In this document: positions 1 through 9,264 of the stretch, one piece after another
Numbering within the stretch: the stretch's first letter is position 1
Layout: each line of letters opens with the position of its first letter
Source: Polynucleobacter sp. JS-Safj-400b-B2
GTDB lineage: Bacteria > Pseudomonadota > Gammaproteobacteria > Burkholderiales > Burkholderiaceae
Direction: 5' to 3'
Length of the DNA: 59,863 bases
Assembly: GCF_018881975.1 (NCBI RefSeq)
Contig: NZ_JACVPJ010000012.1
Location: forward strand, 1 to 59,863
Notes under the pieces: model-generated
Seen by the model: only the letters and a program-made list of their open reading frames with translations
What the model was told of the DNA's origin: nothing
Databases searched by the model: none
Program-made: the position numbers and the translations under genes

Positions 1-122
1 TTACTCACAGGCTAAGCTTAATGCCATAGCTAGGAAACTGAATGAGCGCCCTAGAAAGACACTAAACTATCAAACACCGGCAGAACGTTTTGCCCAATCT
101 GTTGCGTTGACCGGTTGAATCC
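1..122 (+). mobile_element. Right end of an IS30-family insertion sequence
   Basis: The window opens inside an insertion sequence. The transposase tail ends at 118, and its last codons overlap a segment (101-121) that resembles, from memory, the IS30-type terminal inverted repeat, with the core GTTGCGTTGACC followed by TTGAATC. The other end lies outside the window, so completeness, target duplication and the exact outer boundary cannot be judged. It ends about 35 bp beyond the stop of the convergent DUF1289 gene. Confidence 0.65.
2..118 (+). CDS. IS30-family transposase, C-terminal fragment
   Basis: An open frame enters from the left edge and stops with TGA at 116-118. The visible 38 residues include the segment LNERPRKTLNYQTPAERF, which is the conserved C-terminal end of IS30-type DDE transposases. 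That family performs copy-out, paste-in transposition. The catalytic DDE residues lie upstream of the window. The final codons overlap the presumed terminal inverted repeat, as is usual in this family. Only the fragment is visible, so activity cannot be assessed. Confidence 0.8.
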   Translation, partial: YSQAKLNAIARKLNERPRKTLNYQTPAERFAQSVALTG

Positions 123-156
123 AAGGTCGATAAGAGCCATTCAACCGTCAATGGAT

Positions 157-411
157 TTAGAGTTTTTTTGCCTGCCTCTGAAATCTGGTTGCAGTACCTT
201 CTGCACGAATGCGCTGCCATACAGAATCTTTTTCTTCTTGCGAGAAGAATACCCAATTACTTACCTCGCCAAGCGTTCTTCCACAGCCTTGGCAGATCTC
301 GTCGTAAAGGGTGGTGCATACACCAATACACGGTGAGTCAGAGTCTGCATCCCCGGTTGAGAGGGAGTGCGAGCCATCTTGCACAATAGATTTGGTGTCT
401 TCAGAATTCAT
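157..411 (-). CDS. DUF1289 family small cysteine-rich protein
   Basis: This 84-residue protein carries the DUF1289 signature: CIGVC near residue 28, then a second cluster CQGCGRT about ten residues later, then EVSNW. The cysteine spacing suggests bound metal, but the family has no established biochemical role. Its start codon overlaps the stop of the upstream acyltransferase-like gene (ATGA at 408-411), so the two are translationally linked. The gene points toward the IS30 end and I see no terminator between them. The family call is firm; the function is unknown. Confidence 0.8.
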   Translation of the reverse strand: MNSEDTKSIVQDGSHSLSTGDADSDSPCIGVCTTLYDEICQGCGRTLGEVSNWVFFSQEEKDSVWQRIRAEGTATRFQRQAKKL

Positions 412-1580
412 GGCTGTACTTTAGACGATTTCAAAGGACTGTGCTCGGCGAGCTCATCAACATAAGCTCCGATTCCTTGGTGTTCGCGATCTAGAAAGTG
501 TTGTACGGCTTTGGCAAACTGAGGATCCGCAATAAAATGGGCGGATTGAATAGTTGTTGGCAAGAAGCCGCGCGCCATCTTGTGTTCGCCTTGTGCGCCA
601 CCTTCAAAGGTTTGAATCTCATTAGAGATGCAATATTCAATTGCTTGGTAGTAGGCGGTTTCAAAGTGCAAGCAGAGTATATGTTCGATTGCACCCCAAT
701 ATCTGCCATAAGCCTTAGAGCTTGTGGGGTCAACAACTAGCAAAGATGCTGCAATCGGATTTTCATTGCGCTCTGCAATGATGAGATGTAAGTTTTCAGG
801 CATACGCTGTGCCCATAACTTCAAGAATGTCTCATTAAGATAGGGACTAGATCTATGCTCTAAGTAAGTGTTTGCGTAACAGCGATAAAAGAATTCCCAA
901 TCGGCATTGGTTGAAGATATCCCTGGTACATGTCTAAAAGTAATCCGCTCTCGTGCTACCTGTTCTCGTTCGCGTCGAATATTCTTGCGGCGCTTCATAG
1001 TGAGGACTGCTAAAAATTGCTCGAAATTTTCAAAGCCTTGGTTATGCCAATGAAATTGCACCGAGTCTCGCAACATGAACCCCTGATCCTCGAGTCCCTT
1101 TGCTTCTGAAGCATGGGGAAATAAGACATGTGCTGAAGATAGATTATTTTGCAGAACTAAAGTCTTCAAGCCTATGATTAATTGTTGCTTTACTAAATCA
1201 GCATCTATATCTCTGGCGCTCAAAATCCTTGAGCCTTGAACTGGTGTAAACGGAATGGCGCAAAGCGCTTTCGGGAAATACTGCATGCCTTGTTGCTCAT
1301 AGGCCTGTGCCCAAGACCAGTCGAAGACAAATTCTCCGTAGGAGTGTTGCTTCAAATATAGGGGCATTGCGCCAATGAGCTGGCCGCTATCTTTTAGAAG
1401 TAGGTGAGCTACTTGCCAACCAGTATTAGCTCCAACGCAGCCAGTTTCCTCTAGCGCACTGAGAAACTCATGGCGAAGAAATGGCCCTGCGTCTGCAGGA
1501 AGCAAGGCGTTCCAGTCGCTACAGGGGATATCGCTTAAGCGATCAACTATTTCTAATCGAAACGAATCGGGCCCTGCCAC
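408..1580 (-). CDS. COG3146 family GNAT-like acyltransferase
   Basis: The 390-residue product matches the COG3146 (formerly DUF482) proteins, which have a GNAT fold related to FemX/peptidoglycan-type acyltransferases. Typical segments are visible: an N-terminal DWNALL region, KRRKNIRRER in the middle, and GAQGEHKMARGF near residue 335, the best conserved block of the family. The substrate is unknown. The start is GTG (complement of 1578-1580), two bases after the glyoxalase stop, with no strong Shine-Dalgarno sequence, so it probably depends on coupling to gloA. The family is often found with DUF1289 genes in Burkholderiales (from memory). Confidence 0.8.
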   Translation of the reverse strand: MAGPDSFRLEIVDRLSDIPCSDWNALLPADAGPFLRHEFLSALEETGCVGANTGWQVAHLLLKDSGQLIGAMPLYLKQHSYGEFVFDWSWAQAYEQQGMQYFPKALCAIPFTPVQGSRILSARDIDADLVKQQLIIGLKTLVLQNNLSSAHVLFPHASEAKGLEDQGFMLRDSVQFHWHNQGFENFEQFLAVLTMKRRKNIRREREQVARERITFRHVPGISSTNADWEFFYRCYANTYLEHRSSPYLNETFLKLWAQRMPENLHLIIAERNENPIAASLLVVDPTSSKAYGRYWGAIEHILCLHFETAYYQAIEYCISNEIQTFEGGAQGEHKMARGFLPTTIQSAHFIADPQFAKAVQHFLDREHQGIGAYVDELAEHSPLKSSKVQP

Positions 1581-1582
1581 GA

Positions 1583-1969
1583 TTAGCGCTGAATGAGCTC
1601 TATTTTGTAGCCATCAGGATCGGTTACAAAAGCAATGATGGTATCTCCGCCAGCCACGGGCCCAGCTTCACGAGTGACATTGCCTCCAACTGCCTTGATG
1701 GAAGCACAAGCAGCATAGGCATCGGGAACTTCTATTGCGATATGTCCGTAGGCTGTACCTAGGTCATAGGACTGAACGCCATGGTTGTAGGTAAGCTCAA
1801 TCTCAGACTGACCATCACCATTCCCTTTACCAAAACCAACAAAGGCGAGTGAGTATTTTTGCTCGGGACGCTCAGTCGTACGTAGTAAGTTCATACCCAA
1901 TACTTTGGTGTAGAAATCAATGGAGCGATTAAGGTCGCCGACGCGCAGCATTGTGTGTAGGATCATCAT
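1583..1969 (-). CDS. gloA: Lactoylglutathione lyase (glyoxalase I)
   Basis: This 128-residue protein converts the methylglyoxal-glutathione hemithioacetal to S-lactoylglutathione in the cytosol. It has the usual length and layout of bacterial Glo[20 protein letters not shown] at the N-terminus with a metal-ligand His, a middle IELTYN segment with a ligand Glu, GHIAIEV with the second His, and [12 protein letters not shown] at the end with the catalytic Glu. That ligand set is expected of nickel-type enzymes. It heads a tight three-gene minus-strand run with the COG3146 and DUF1289 genes. Confidence 0.92.
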   Translation of the reverse strand: MMILHTMLRVGDLNRSIDFYTKVLGMNLLRTTERPEQKYSLAFVGFGKGNGDGQSEIELTYNHGVQSYDLGTAYGHIAIEVPDAYAACASIKAVGGNVTREAGPVAGGDTIIAFVTDPDGYKIELIQR

Positions 1970-2008
1970 GACTTCAATATACCGCTATTTATTTTTTTGT
2001 GTTGAGAT

Positions 2009-2036
2009 GAAAAACCCCGGTATATGACCGAGGTTT
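2009..2036 (-). terminator. Rho-independent terminator after ETF-QO
   Basis: On the minus strand an eight-pair stem (2028-2035 with 2013-2020, one G-U pair) with a seven-base loop is followed by a short U tract. It lies 17 bp after the ETF-QO stop and before gloA, so it separates the two transcription units. Confidence 0.7.
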
Positions 2037-2052
2037 GCTGTATGACATTACC

Positions 2053-3723
2053 TCACATGGATGCGTAGTTAGGGCCACCCCCACCCTCAGGGGTAACCCA
2101 GACAATATTTTGAGTTGGGTCTTTAATGTCACAAGTTTTGCAATGCACACAGTTTTGCGAATTAATTTGCAAACGAGGCTTACCATCCGTTTCTACATAC
2201 TCATACACTCCGGCAGGGCAGTAGCGTTGCTCTGGGCCTGCATAGGTTTTGAGGTTGATATCTACCGGCACAGAATCATTTTTCAGGGTTAAGTGAATCG
2301 GTTGATTCTCAGCGTGATTGGTGTTGGAGATAAATACAGAGGATAGGCGATCAAAAGTAATCTTGCCATCTGGCTTTGGATAGTCAATTGGCTTGTGCTG
2401 TGCTGCTGGCTCTAAGCATTCATGATCGGCGTGTTTTAAATGCACAGTCCATGGCATATTGCCGCCCAAAACCTTTTGCTCCAATCCCACCATCAATGTA
2501 CCGAGATAGAGGCCTTTAGACATCCATGGCTTGAAGTTGCGCGCTTGATTGAGTTCGGTATGCAACCAACTGTTTTGGAATGCAGTAGGGTATGCAGACA
2601 AAACATCCCCAGAGCGGTTTTCATTAATAGCAGCTACCGCAGCTTCAGCAGCAAGCATGCCGGTCTTAATCGCCGCATGGCTTCCCTTAATGCGTGAGGC
2701 ATTTAGGAAGCCCGCATCGCATCCAATCAGGGCGCCCCCAGGAAATACTGTTTTGGGGAGACTATTTAATCCACCAGCGGTTAAGGCGCGAGCTCCATAA
2801 GAAATACGTTTGCCACCTTCAAATGTTTCACGGATCCTTGGGTGAAGCTTATAGCGTTGGAATTCTTCAAAGGGGGAGAGGTAAGGGTTCTTATAGGAAA
2901 GTCCAACCACCAAACCAACGGCAACTTTATTGTCACCAAGGTGGTAGAGGAATGAACCGCCATAGGTATCGCTTTCTAATGGCCAGCCTGCAGTGTGTAC
3001 AACAAGACCAGGATTGCTCTTAGACGGCTCTACTTCCCAGAGCTCTTTAATACCAATGCCATAGCTCTGTGGATCCGCATCTTTGTCTAATGCAAATTTG
3101 GAAATGAGCTGCTTGCCAAGATGACCACGTGCGCCTTCAGCAAAGAGGGTGTACTTGCCACGTAATTCCATGCCAAGCTGAAACTGATCGGTTGGATTAC
3201 CTTCTTTATTCAAACCCATTGAGCCGGTAATCACGCCACAGACTGCGCCTTGCTCGTTATAAAGAATTTCTGCGGCCGGAAAGCCGGGGAAAATTTCTAC
3301 ACCAAGGTTCTCAGCTTGTTGCCCCAACCAACGGGTCACGTTAGCAAGACTGACAATATAGTTGCCTTCATTCTTAAAGCAGTGCGGCAAAATCCAGTTT
3401 GGAACCTGGTATGAGTTATCGCTAGTTAAAAATAGAAATTGATCTTGCGTTACCGGCGTATCGAGTGGTGCACCCAGTTCTTTCCAGTTTGGAAATAGCT
3501 CAGTAAGTGCTTTCGGATCCATAACAGCGCCAGAAAGAATGTGGGCTCCGATTTCAGAACCCTTTTCTAGAACGCAAACGCTAATTTCTTTTCCGGAGGC
3601 GCTAGCCAATTGCTTGGCTTTAATGGCGGCCGACAAACCTGCAGGACCACCCCCAACAATGACTAGGTCATAGTCCATGGAATCTCTGGGTCCAAATTGC
3701 TCAACCAGCTCTGCTGCATTCAT
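2053..3723 (-). CDS. etfD: Electron transfer flavoprotein-ubiquinone oxidoreductase
   Basis: This membrane-associated flavoprotein passes electrons from reduced ETF, fed by acyl-CoA and other dehydrogenases, to ubiquinone. The 556-residue protein shows an N-terminal FAD-binding GGGPAGLSAAIKA motif and, near the C-terminus, a 4Fe-4S cluster region with CPAGVYEY and CVHCKTCDIKDP. I chose the ATG at 3721-3723 rather than the upstream in-frame start at 3807 because GGAG lies seven bases before it and the conserved N-terminus begins there. It is divergent from the CoA-transferase genes across a 158-bp gap, which fits a shared role in acyl-CoA catabolism. The symbol is one of several in use. Confidence 0.93.
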   Translation of the reverse strand: MNAAELVEQFGPRDSMDYDLVIVGGGPAGLSAAIKAKQLASASGKEISVCVLEKGSEIGAHILSGAVMDPKALTELFPNWKELGAPLDTPVTQDQFLFLTSDNSYQVPNWILPHCFKNEGNYIVSLANVTRWLGQQAENLGVEIFPGFPAAEILYNEQGAVCGVITGSMGLNKEGNPTDQFQLGMELRGKYTLFAEGARGHLGKQLISKFALDKDADPQSYGIGIKELWEVEPSKSNPGLVVHTAGWPLESDTYGGSFLYHLGDNKVAVGLVVGLSYKNPYLSPFEEFQRYKLHPRIRETFEGGKRISYGARALTAGGLNSLPKTVFPGGALIGCDAGFLNASRIKGSHAAIKTGMLAAEAAVAAINENRSGDVLSAYPTAFQNSWLHTELNQARNFKPWMSKGLYLGTLMVGLEQKVLGGNMPWTVHLKHADHECLEPAAQHKPIDYPKPDGKITFDRLSSVFISNTNHAENQPIHLTLKNDSVPVDINLKTYAGPEQRYCPAGVYEYVETDGKPRLQINSQNCVHCKTCDIKDPTQNIVWVTPEGGGGPNYASM

Positions 3724-3749
3724 ACAATTTCTCCGAAATTTCTCAAAAA

Positions 3750-3767
3750 TAGGGCATTTAAGCCCTA
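3750..3767. promoter_or_regulatory. Inverted repeat in the ETF-QO / CoA-transferase promoter gap
   Basis: A six-base inverted repeat (TAGGGC, six-base spacer, GCCCTA) lies 27 bp upstream of the ETF-QO start. A TTGACA-like hexamer on the minus strand (3784-3789) lies just beyond it. I could not find a convincing -10 box at the right spacing. It may be an operator; no regulator is identified. Confidence 0.3.
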
Positions 3768-3881
3768 ATAGTTTAGTTCTAACTGTCAAAAACCAATTTA
3801 GTGCCAAGACGGCCTTGATCGTTGGGTCTGAAGCGTTATGATTACTTTTCTACCCATTTTGGCAATATTAGGACAAAAGTA

Positions 3882-4583
3882 ATGAATAAAACTTACCCAT
3901 CGGCAGTAGATGCCTTGCGGGATATCTTAAAAGACGGACAAAAATTGGCTGTTGGCGGTTTTGGTCTTTGTGGCATTCCAGAAGCTTTAATTCAAGCGGT
4001 TAAGGATCTGGGCGCTCAGAACCTCACCGCAATTGCTAACAATGCTGGTGTAGATGGTTTTGGCTTGGGCTTGTTGCTCAATTCACGTCAAGTGAAAAAG
4101 ATGGTTGCCTCCTATGTTGGTGAGAACAAAGAATTCGAGCGACAGTACTTAGCTGGTGAATTGGAGTTGGAGTTCACGCCACAAGGTACTTTGGCTGAAA
4201 AATTACGTGCCGGTGGTTGCGGTATTCCTGCTTTCTACACAAAAACTGGTGTGGGCACTTTAGTTGCTGAAGGCAAAGAGGAAAAAGAATTCGATGGTGA
4301 GAAATACATCATGGAGCGTTCAATCATTTCCGATATCTCTTTAGTAAAAGCTTGGAAGGCGGATAAGTCTGGCAACTTGGTCTATCGCTACACAGCACGT
4401 AACTTCAATCCAGTAGTTGCAATGGCTGGCAAGATTACTGTTGCAGAGGTAGAGGAGATTGTTGAGAACGGCCACCTGCATCCTGATGAGATTCATACGC
4501 CTGGTATCTATGTGCATCGCTTGGTGCTTCATAAGACGCCAGAAAAGCGTATCGAGCAGCGTACTTTGACTGCAAAAGCGTAA
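3882..4583 (+). CDS. scoA: 3-oxoacid CoA-transferase, subunit A
   Basis: This is the alpha subunit of a heterodimeric family I CoA-transferase that moves CoA between succinyl-CoA (or acetyl-CoA) and a 3-oxoacid such as acetoacetate. The 233-residue protein shows the subunit A glycine-rich motif [13 protein letters not shown] near residue 25 and [10 protein letters not shown] with VGT in the middle. The ATG at 3882 is preferred over an upstream in-frame start because it follows AGGA and begins the conserved sequence. Subunit B follows 58 bp downstream. Substrate specificity among acetoacetate, 3-oxoadipate and others cannot be set from sequence alone. Confidence 0.88.
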   Translation: MNKTYPSAVDALRDILKDGQKLAVGGFGLCGIPEALIQAVKDLGAQNLTAIANNAGVDGFGLGLLLNSRQVKKMVASYVGENKEFERQYLAGELELEFTPQGTLAEKLRAGGCGIPAFYTKTGVGTLVAEGKEEKEFDGEKYIMERSIISDISLVKAWKADKSGNLVYRYTARNFNPVVAMAGKITVAEVEEIVENGHLHPDEIHTPGIYVHRLVLHKTPEKRIEQRTLTAKA

Positions 4584-4641
4584 TTCCCCTAACAGTAAAG
4601 CCATAGAACAGCAATAGAACAGAATATTTAGGAAGATTGAG

Positions 4642-5292
4642 ATGCCTTGGACTAGAGATGAGATGGCAGCACGTGCTGCTAAAGAATTAAAAGACGGTTA
4701 TTACGTGAATTTGGGCATTGGTATGCCTACATTGGTAGCCAATCACGTACCAAAAGATATGGAAGTGTGGCTGCAATCTGAAAATGGGTTATTAGGTATT
4801 GGACCATTTCCAACCGAAGAAACCATTGATGCTGACTTAATCAATGCTGGCAAGCAAACGATTACGACTTTGCCTGGCTCATCAATCTTTTCTTCTGCTG
4901 ATTCATTCGGCATGATTCGTGGTGGCAAAATCAACATCGCAATCTTGGGTGCAATGCAGGTAAGCGAACATGGCGACTTAGCTAACTGGATGATTCCGGG
5001 AAAAATGGTTAAGGGTATGGGCGGTGCAATGGATTTAGTTGCAGGCGTAAAGCACGTTGTTGTGTTGATGGAGCACGTTGCTAAGAAAAAAGATGGTACG
5101 GAAGAGCTGAAGATTTTGCCGAAGTGCACCTTGCCTTTGACCGGGGTAGGTGTAATTAGCCAGATCATCACCGATTTGTGTGTTCTTGATATCACTCCTA
5201 AAGGTTTGAAGTTAGTTGAATTGGCTCCAGGCGTGACTAAGGAAGAAGTCATTGCTAAAACGGGAGCCCCTGTTGACACAACAGGTTTTTAA
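4642..5292 (+). CDS. scoB: 3-oxoacid CoA-transferase, subunit B
   Basis: This is the catalytic beta subunit partner of the preceding gene. The 216-residue protein contains [16 protein letters not shown] and the active-site region [12 protein letters not shown], in which the Glu forms the glutamyl-CoA thioester intermediate. [15 protein letters not shown] follows near residue 95. A GGAAG sequence precedes the ATG. Length is normal for SCOT subunit B. With the neighbouring ETF-QO it suggests ketoacid or branched-chain carbon use. Confidence 0.9.
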   Translation: MPWTRDEMAARAAKELKDGYYVNLGIGMPTLVANHVPKDMEVWLQSENGLLGIGPFPTEETIDADLINAGKQTITTLPGSSIFSSADSFGMIRGGKINIAILGAMQVSEHGDLANWMIPGKMVKGMGGAMDLVAGVKHVVVLMEHVAKKKDGTEELKILPKCTLPLTGVGVISQIITDLCVLDITPKGLKLVELAPGVTKEEVIAKTGAPVDTTGF

Positions 5293-5327
5293 TAGGTTTT
5301 ATCAATTAATGGAATAATGGGTTCACC

Positions 5328-7202
5328 ATGTCGGGCTCCCATCATTTTCACTCGAGGCCATCTAAGCCCCAGAATCAATCTGGGGCAGATCCTTCCTTAC
5401 ATGCCCATAAAAAGGGCGATGCGCAGCATACCCACAGCAAGCAAGTTTCCAATCAAAACCTTCTATTAATTGCCTTAGTATTGACCTTAGGTTTTTCAGG
5501 GGTTGAGGGCGCTGCAGCCTATTTTGCCAATTCACTAGCTTTGATATCAGATGCGGGTCACATGGTGACCGATGCAGCAGCTCTAGGATTGGCGTTATTA
5601 GCGCAAATTATTTCTCGTCGTCCACCATCTCCAAAACATTCCTTTGGTTTTGGACGCGCTGAAGCGCTAGCTGCTTTTGTAAATAGTATTGCGATGCTTG
5701 CTTTAGTAGTGTGGATTGTTATTGAGGCAATTAGTCGCTTCTATGATCCTCATAAAGTAGATGGCTTTACAGTTACGGTTGTAGCTGCTATTGGCTTGCT
5801 AATGAATATCGTAGTGGCTTGGGTGTTATCGCGAGACAAGAAGAGTGTTAATACTCGTGCTGCCTTAGTCCATGTGATGGGTGATCTATTGGGCTCTGTG
5901 GCAGCATTGATTGCAGGTGTCGTGATTCAGCTGACAGGCTGGATGCCAATCGATGCCATCCTCTCTATTTTGGTCTCACTCCTTATTCTGAAATCCACCA
6001 TCTCTATTCTTCATGAGTCTTATCACTTCTTGATGGAAGGCGTACCGCTTCACATTGACTACTTACAAGTAGGCACTGATTTGAAGAATATTCCAGGTGT
6101 GCTAGCAGTACATGATCTGCACGTGTGGGAGATGACGCCTAGTTTCCCAGCCTTGATCGGCCATATTGAAATCGCCGAGATGCAAGAGTGGCCAGAAATT
6201 ATGGCCAGAATTAATGCGATGCTCTTAAATGAGCACGGCATTGATCATGTGACACTACAACCAGAGGAGGTTGGCGATGAGCATGATCACGAGCATGGTC
6301 ATGCAGACCATGAAATTCATAATGAAGCTCAGGCAGCAAATGTATTTCATGATGGCGACACTTTCTTTGTAGATTGCACTAGCGGAGATGAAAAACACCG
6401 CATGGCTTATCACGCTTGGGGAAACCCCGGCAATAAGGTATTGCTGTGTGTTCATGGCCTAACAAGACGAGGCAGTGACTTTGAGACTCTTGCAAAGGCG
6501 ATGTGCAAGGACTATTACGTTGTTTGTCCAGACATAGTTGGAAGAGGTAAATCAGATCGCTTAACTAACCCAATGCTATATGCGGTCCCACAGTATGTTG
6601 CCGATATTGCTGCGCTGGTTAAGAAGTTGGGTGTGTCACAAGTTGATTGGTTAGGCACTTCTATGGGCGGATTAATTGGCATGGTGTATGCCGCAATGTC
6701 TAACTCTCCGATTCGTAGAATGATCATCAATGATGTGGGTCCAAAGATTGAACCGGAGGCAATTAAGCGTCTAGGTTCGTACGTAGGGCAACCATTTACT
6801 TTTGCAGATCGCACGCACGCACTCCAGCGCTTAAATGAAATCTGTGCCACTTTTGGTGACCACACTGCAGAGGAGTGGGAGACTTATAACGGCCCCATGT
6901 TGATTCAGAAGGATGGTAAATGGATCATGCATTACGACCCTGATATCGCTGTGCCATTTGCCTCTGTTAATCCGATCATGGCAAAAGCCGGCGAGATGGC
7001 AATGTGGCACGCCTTTAAACAAATCCATATTCCGATGTTGATCGTGCGTGGTGGTGATTCAGACCTGCTGTCAGCAGCAACTGTTGCAGAGATGTGCAAA
7101 GTTAATCCTTATGCACGCAGTATTGAGATTCCTAATGTGGGTCATGCGCCTGCATTTGTAAAGACAGAGCAAATTGCTTTAGCAAAAGAGTTCTTCGGTT
7201 AA
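5328..7202 (+). CDS. Fusion: cation diffusion facilitator transporter + alpha/beta hydrolase
   Basis: One uninterrupted 624-residue frame joins two normally separate proteins. Residues ~1-310 form a complete CDF zinc/cobalt/cadmium-type exporter. It has a His-rich N-terminus, about six membrane segments from ~44 to 225, the metal-site pairs DAGHMVTD (~75-82) and HVMGD (~183-187), and a C-terminal cytoplasmic domain (HDLHVWEM). A His/Asp-rich linker (~315-335) follows. Residues ~345-624 are a complete alpha/beta hydrolase: HGLTRRGSDFE oxyanion region, GTSMGG nucleophile elbow (Ser ~446), GGDSD acid and GHAP histidine. Hydrolase substrate is unknown. No internal stop or frameshift scar is visible. 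The next gene, relA, starts 16 bp later. Confidence 0.88.
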   Translation: MSGSHHFHSRPSKPQNQSGADPSLHAHKKGDAQHTHSKQVSNQNLLLIALVLTLGFSGVEGAAAYFANSLALISDAGHMVTDAAALGLALLAQIISRRPPSPKHSFGFGRAEALAAFVNSIAMLALVVWIVIEAISRFYDPHKVDGFTVTVVAAIGLLMNIVVAWVLSRDKKSVNTRAALVHVMGDLLGSVAALIAGVVIQLTGWMPIDAILSILVSLLILKSTISILHESYHFLMEGVPLHIDYLQVGTDLKNIPGVLAVHDLHVWEMTPSFPALIGHIEIAEMQEWPEIMARINAMLLNEHGIDHVTLQPEEVGDEHDHEHGHADHEIHNEAQAANVFHDGDTFFVDCTSGDEKHRMAYHAWGNPGNKVLLCVHGLTRRGSDFETLAKAMCKDYYVVCPDIVGRGKSDRLTNPMLYAVPQYVADIAALVKKLGVSQVDWLGTSMGGLIGMVYAAMSNSPIRRMIINDVGPKIEPEAIKRLGSYVGQPFTFADRTHALQRLNEICATFGDHTAEEWETYNGPMLIQKDGKWIMHYDPDIAVPFASVNPIMAKAGEMAMWHAFKQIHIPMLIVRGGDSDLLSAATVAEMCKVNPYARSIEIPNVGHAPAFVKTEQIALAKEFFG

Positions 7203-7218
7203 TTATTTTTAGTTGCCA

Positions 7219-9246
7219 ATGGCAAACGCTTCCCCTCAATCAGAAAAAGTAGCGCTATTTCAAGACGCCTGGTATGGGGAGCCAGCTGAGCTGCACTCGG
7301 CTGGTGTTTCGCAAATACTGCAAACCCTTAATTTAGATGAAGCTACATTAACTGCAGCAAGTAACATTGCTCGCACGCATGGTAAAGAGGCGCTCATTAA
7401 ACTGATTGGTGAGGAATCTGCAAAATTACTCATTGGTTATCGTGGCTTGCGTCAAGCGCAAGGTAAGTTGGTGCGTGATGATGGTGGTTTAAGTGTCACC
7501 GGCCAAGAAGAAATGTTGCGAAAAATGCTATTGGCATTTGGTGATGATCTGCGAGTAGTTCTCATTTACCTCGCATCCCGCTTGCAGACCTTGCGCTGGA
7601 TTACACAGGAAAAGATAGAGATGCCCGCTCCGTGGGCGCAAGAGATTCTAAATATTGATGCTTCACTAGCCAACCGGTTGGGTATTTGGCAAATGAAGTG
7701 GGAGATGGAGGATTTGGCATTCCGAGCCTTATCTCCCCAGACTTATCGTGACATTGCCACAATGTTGGATGCGAAACGGATTGAGCGTCAATCATTTATC
7801 GATCAAATTGTCTTGCAGCTACAGGGCGAACTAAAAGCAGCGCAGATTGAGGGTGAAGTGCTTGGTAGGCCAAAACATATTTACAGTATTTGGAAAAAGA
7901 TGGAAGGCAAAGCATTAGACTTTGCAAATCTTTATGATGTCCGAGCATTTCGGGTATTGGTTGATGATGTCAAATCCTGTTATGCCGTATTAGGAATTGT
8001 CCATAACGTTTGGCAACCAGTGCCAAGAGAGTTTGACGATTACATCGCTCGTCCTAAGCCTAACGGATATCAATCTTTGCATACTGTAGTGATGAATGAT
8101 GACGGTACGGCATTTGAAATTCAGGTACGTACACAAGAAATGCATCAGCAGGCTGAGTATGGTTTAGCTGCCCATTGGCGATATAAAGAGGGTGCTTATG
8201 TTGGTATAGCAACTCCGCCTAATCCTGCAAAAACGAATAAGCCTAACGTCAATCATCAACAAGGCACGCATAGCGCAGAGGAAGCCTACGAGCGGCAAAT
8301 TGCTTGGGCCCGTCAGCTCATCTCCTGGAAAGAAGACGCTTGGGAGCGGCTCAAGCACCATGAGATAGATGATCATATTTACGTGCTCACCCCCCTAGGA
8401 AAAGTAATCTCTCTGGAAAAGGGTTCTACACCAATTGATTTTGCTTATGCAGTTCATACCAACCTGGGTCATCGCTGTAGGGGTGCTCGGGTAGATGGTG
8501 CAATGGTGCCTCTTGAGACGGCATTGAAGAATGGCCAGACCATCGAGATCATTGCTGTCAAACATGGTGGACCATCACGAGATTGGATCAGCCCCGATAA
8601 ACACTATGTTCGCTCGCAAAGGGCACGTCAACGAGTGCGGGCCTGGTTCAATGCCCTTGATGACGAGGAAGCTGGTCAGCCTGCTAAGGTTGTTGATAAC
8701 AAGGCTGAGTCAAATCCAGAAATAAAACCAGCGACACCAGAAATCGTTTTACGTCATAGCAGTCATAAAGCGGGGCGGGGTGGTGATGTTTTAGTGGTTG
8801 GGGTAGATTCGTTGCTAACGCAGTTGGCGCGTTGCTGCAGACCCGTTCCACCTGACGCCATTGCGGGATTTGTGACACAAGGTAGAGGCGTTTCGATTCA
8901 TCGTCGCTCCTGCAAAACATTTAGAGGTCTTCTCGAAAGGGCGCCGGAGCGAGTAATTCAAACGGCCTGGACAGCTTCGGCTGCAGATCCGGTGGCTAAT
9001 CAAGAGCAAAAACGCGTATTTCCAGCGGATTTAGTGGTGATAGGCTTAGACCGTCCTGAGTTAATGAGGGAGCTCTTTGAGATTCTGACCCGTCAAGGCG
9101 TCCATGTCATCGATCTACGTAAATCGGCTAAAAAAGGTCTTGCCCAGATCCTTTTAACGATTGAGGTAAAGGATTCAGAAGTGCTTCGACTGGTTCAAAA
9201 TAGCCTAGAAGAGGTTAAAGGGGTCACCCAAGTACGCCGCCGGTGA
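7219..9246 (+). CDS. relA: (p)ppGpp synthetase RelA
   Basis: This 675-residue protein makes the alarmone (p)ppGpp from GTP/GDP and ATP during amino-acid starvation at the ribosome. The N-terminal domain lacks a recognisable HDxxED hydrolase motif. The synthetase domain contains GRPKHIYSIWKKM and EFDDYIARPKPNGYQSLHT; the acidic FDD variant is typical of RelA rather than SpoT. A TGS domain (IYVLTPLGKVISLEKGSTP), a zinc-finger/CC-type region (ARCCRPVPPDAI) and a C-terminal ACT domain follow. The ATG at 7219 is chosen over the in-frame TTG at 7213. A separate SpoT is expected elsewhere in the genome. Confidence 0.92.
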   Translation: MANASPQSEKVALFQDAWYGEPAELHSAGVSQILQTLNLDEATLTAASNIARTHGKEALIKLIGEESAKLLIGYRGLRQAQGKLVRDDGGLSVTGQEEMLRKMLLAFGDDLRVVLIYLASRLQTLRWITQEKIEMPAPWAQEILNIDASLANRLGIWQMKWEMEDLAFRALSPQTYRDIATMLDAKRIERQSFIDQIVLQLQGELKAAQIEGEVLGRPKHIYSIWKKMEGKALDFANLYDVRAFRVLVDDVKSCYAVLGIVHNVWQPVPREFDDYIARPKPNGYQSLHTVVMNDDGTAFEIQVRTQEMHQQAEYGLAAHWRYKEGAYVGIATPPNPAKTNKPNVNHQQGTHSAEEAYERQIAWARQLISWKEDAWERLKHHEIDDHIYVLTPLGKVISLEKGSTPIDFAYAVHTNLGHRCRGARVDGAMVPLETALKNGQTIEIIAVKHGGPSRDWISPDKHYVRSQRARQRVRAWFNALDDEEAGQPAKVVDNKAESNPEIKPATPEIVLRHSSHKAGRGGDVLVVGVDSLLTQLARCCRPVPPDAIAGFVTQGRGVSIHRRSCKTFRGLLERAPERVIQTAWTASAADPVANQEQKRVFPADLVVIGLDRPELMRELFEILTRQGVHVIDLRKSAKKGLAQILLTIEVKDSEVLRLVQNSLEEVKGVTQVRRR

Positions 9247-9264
9247 TAAACTCTATGGCTGTAT

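Noticed and set aside
4743..5279. Long minus-strand frame (178 codons) opposite scoB
   Set aside because: scoB is a full-length, well-conserved enzyme on the plus strand; the antisense frame has no recognisable domain.
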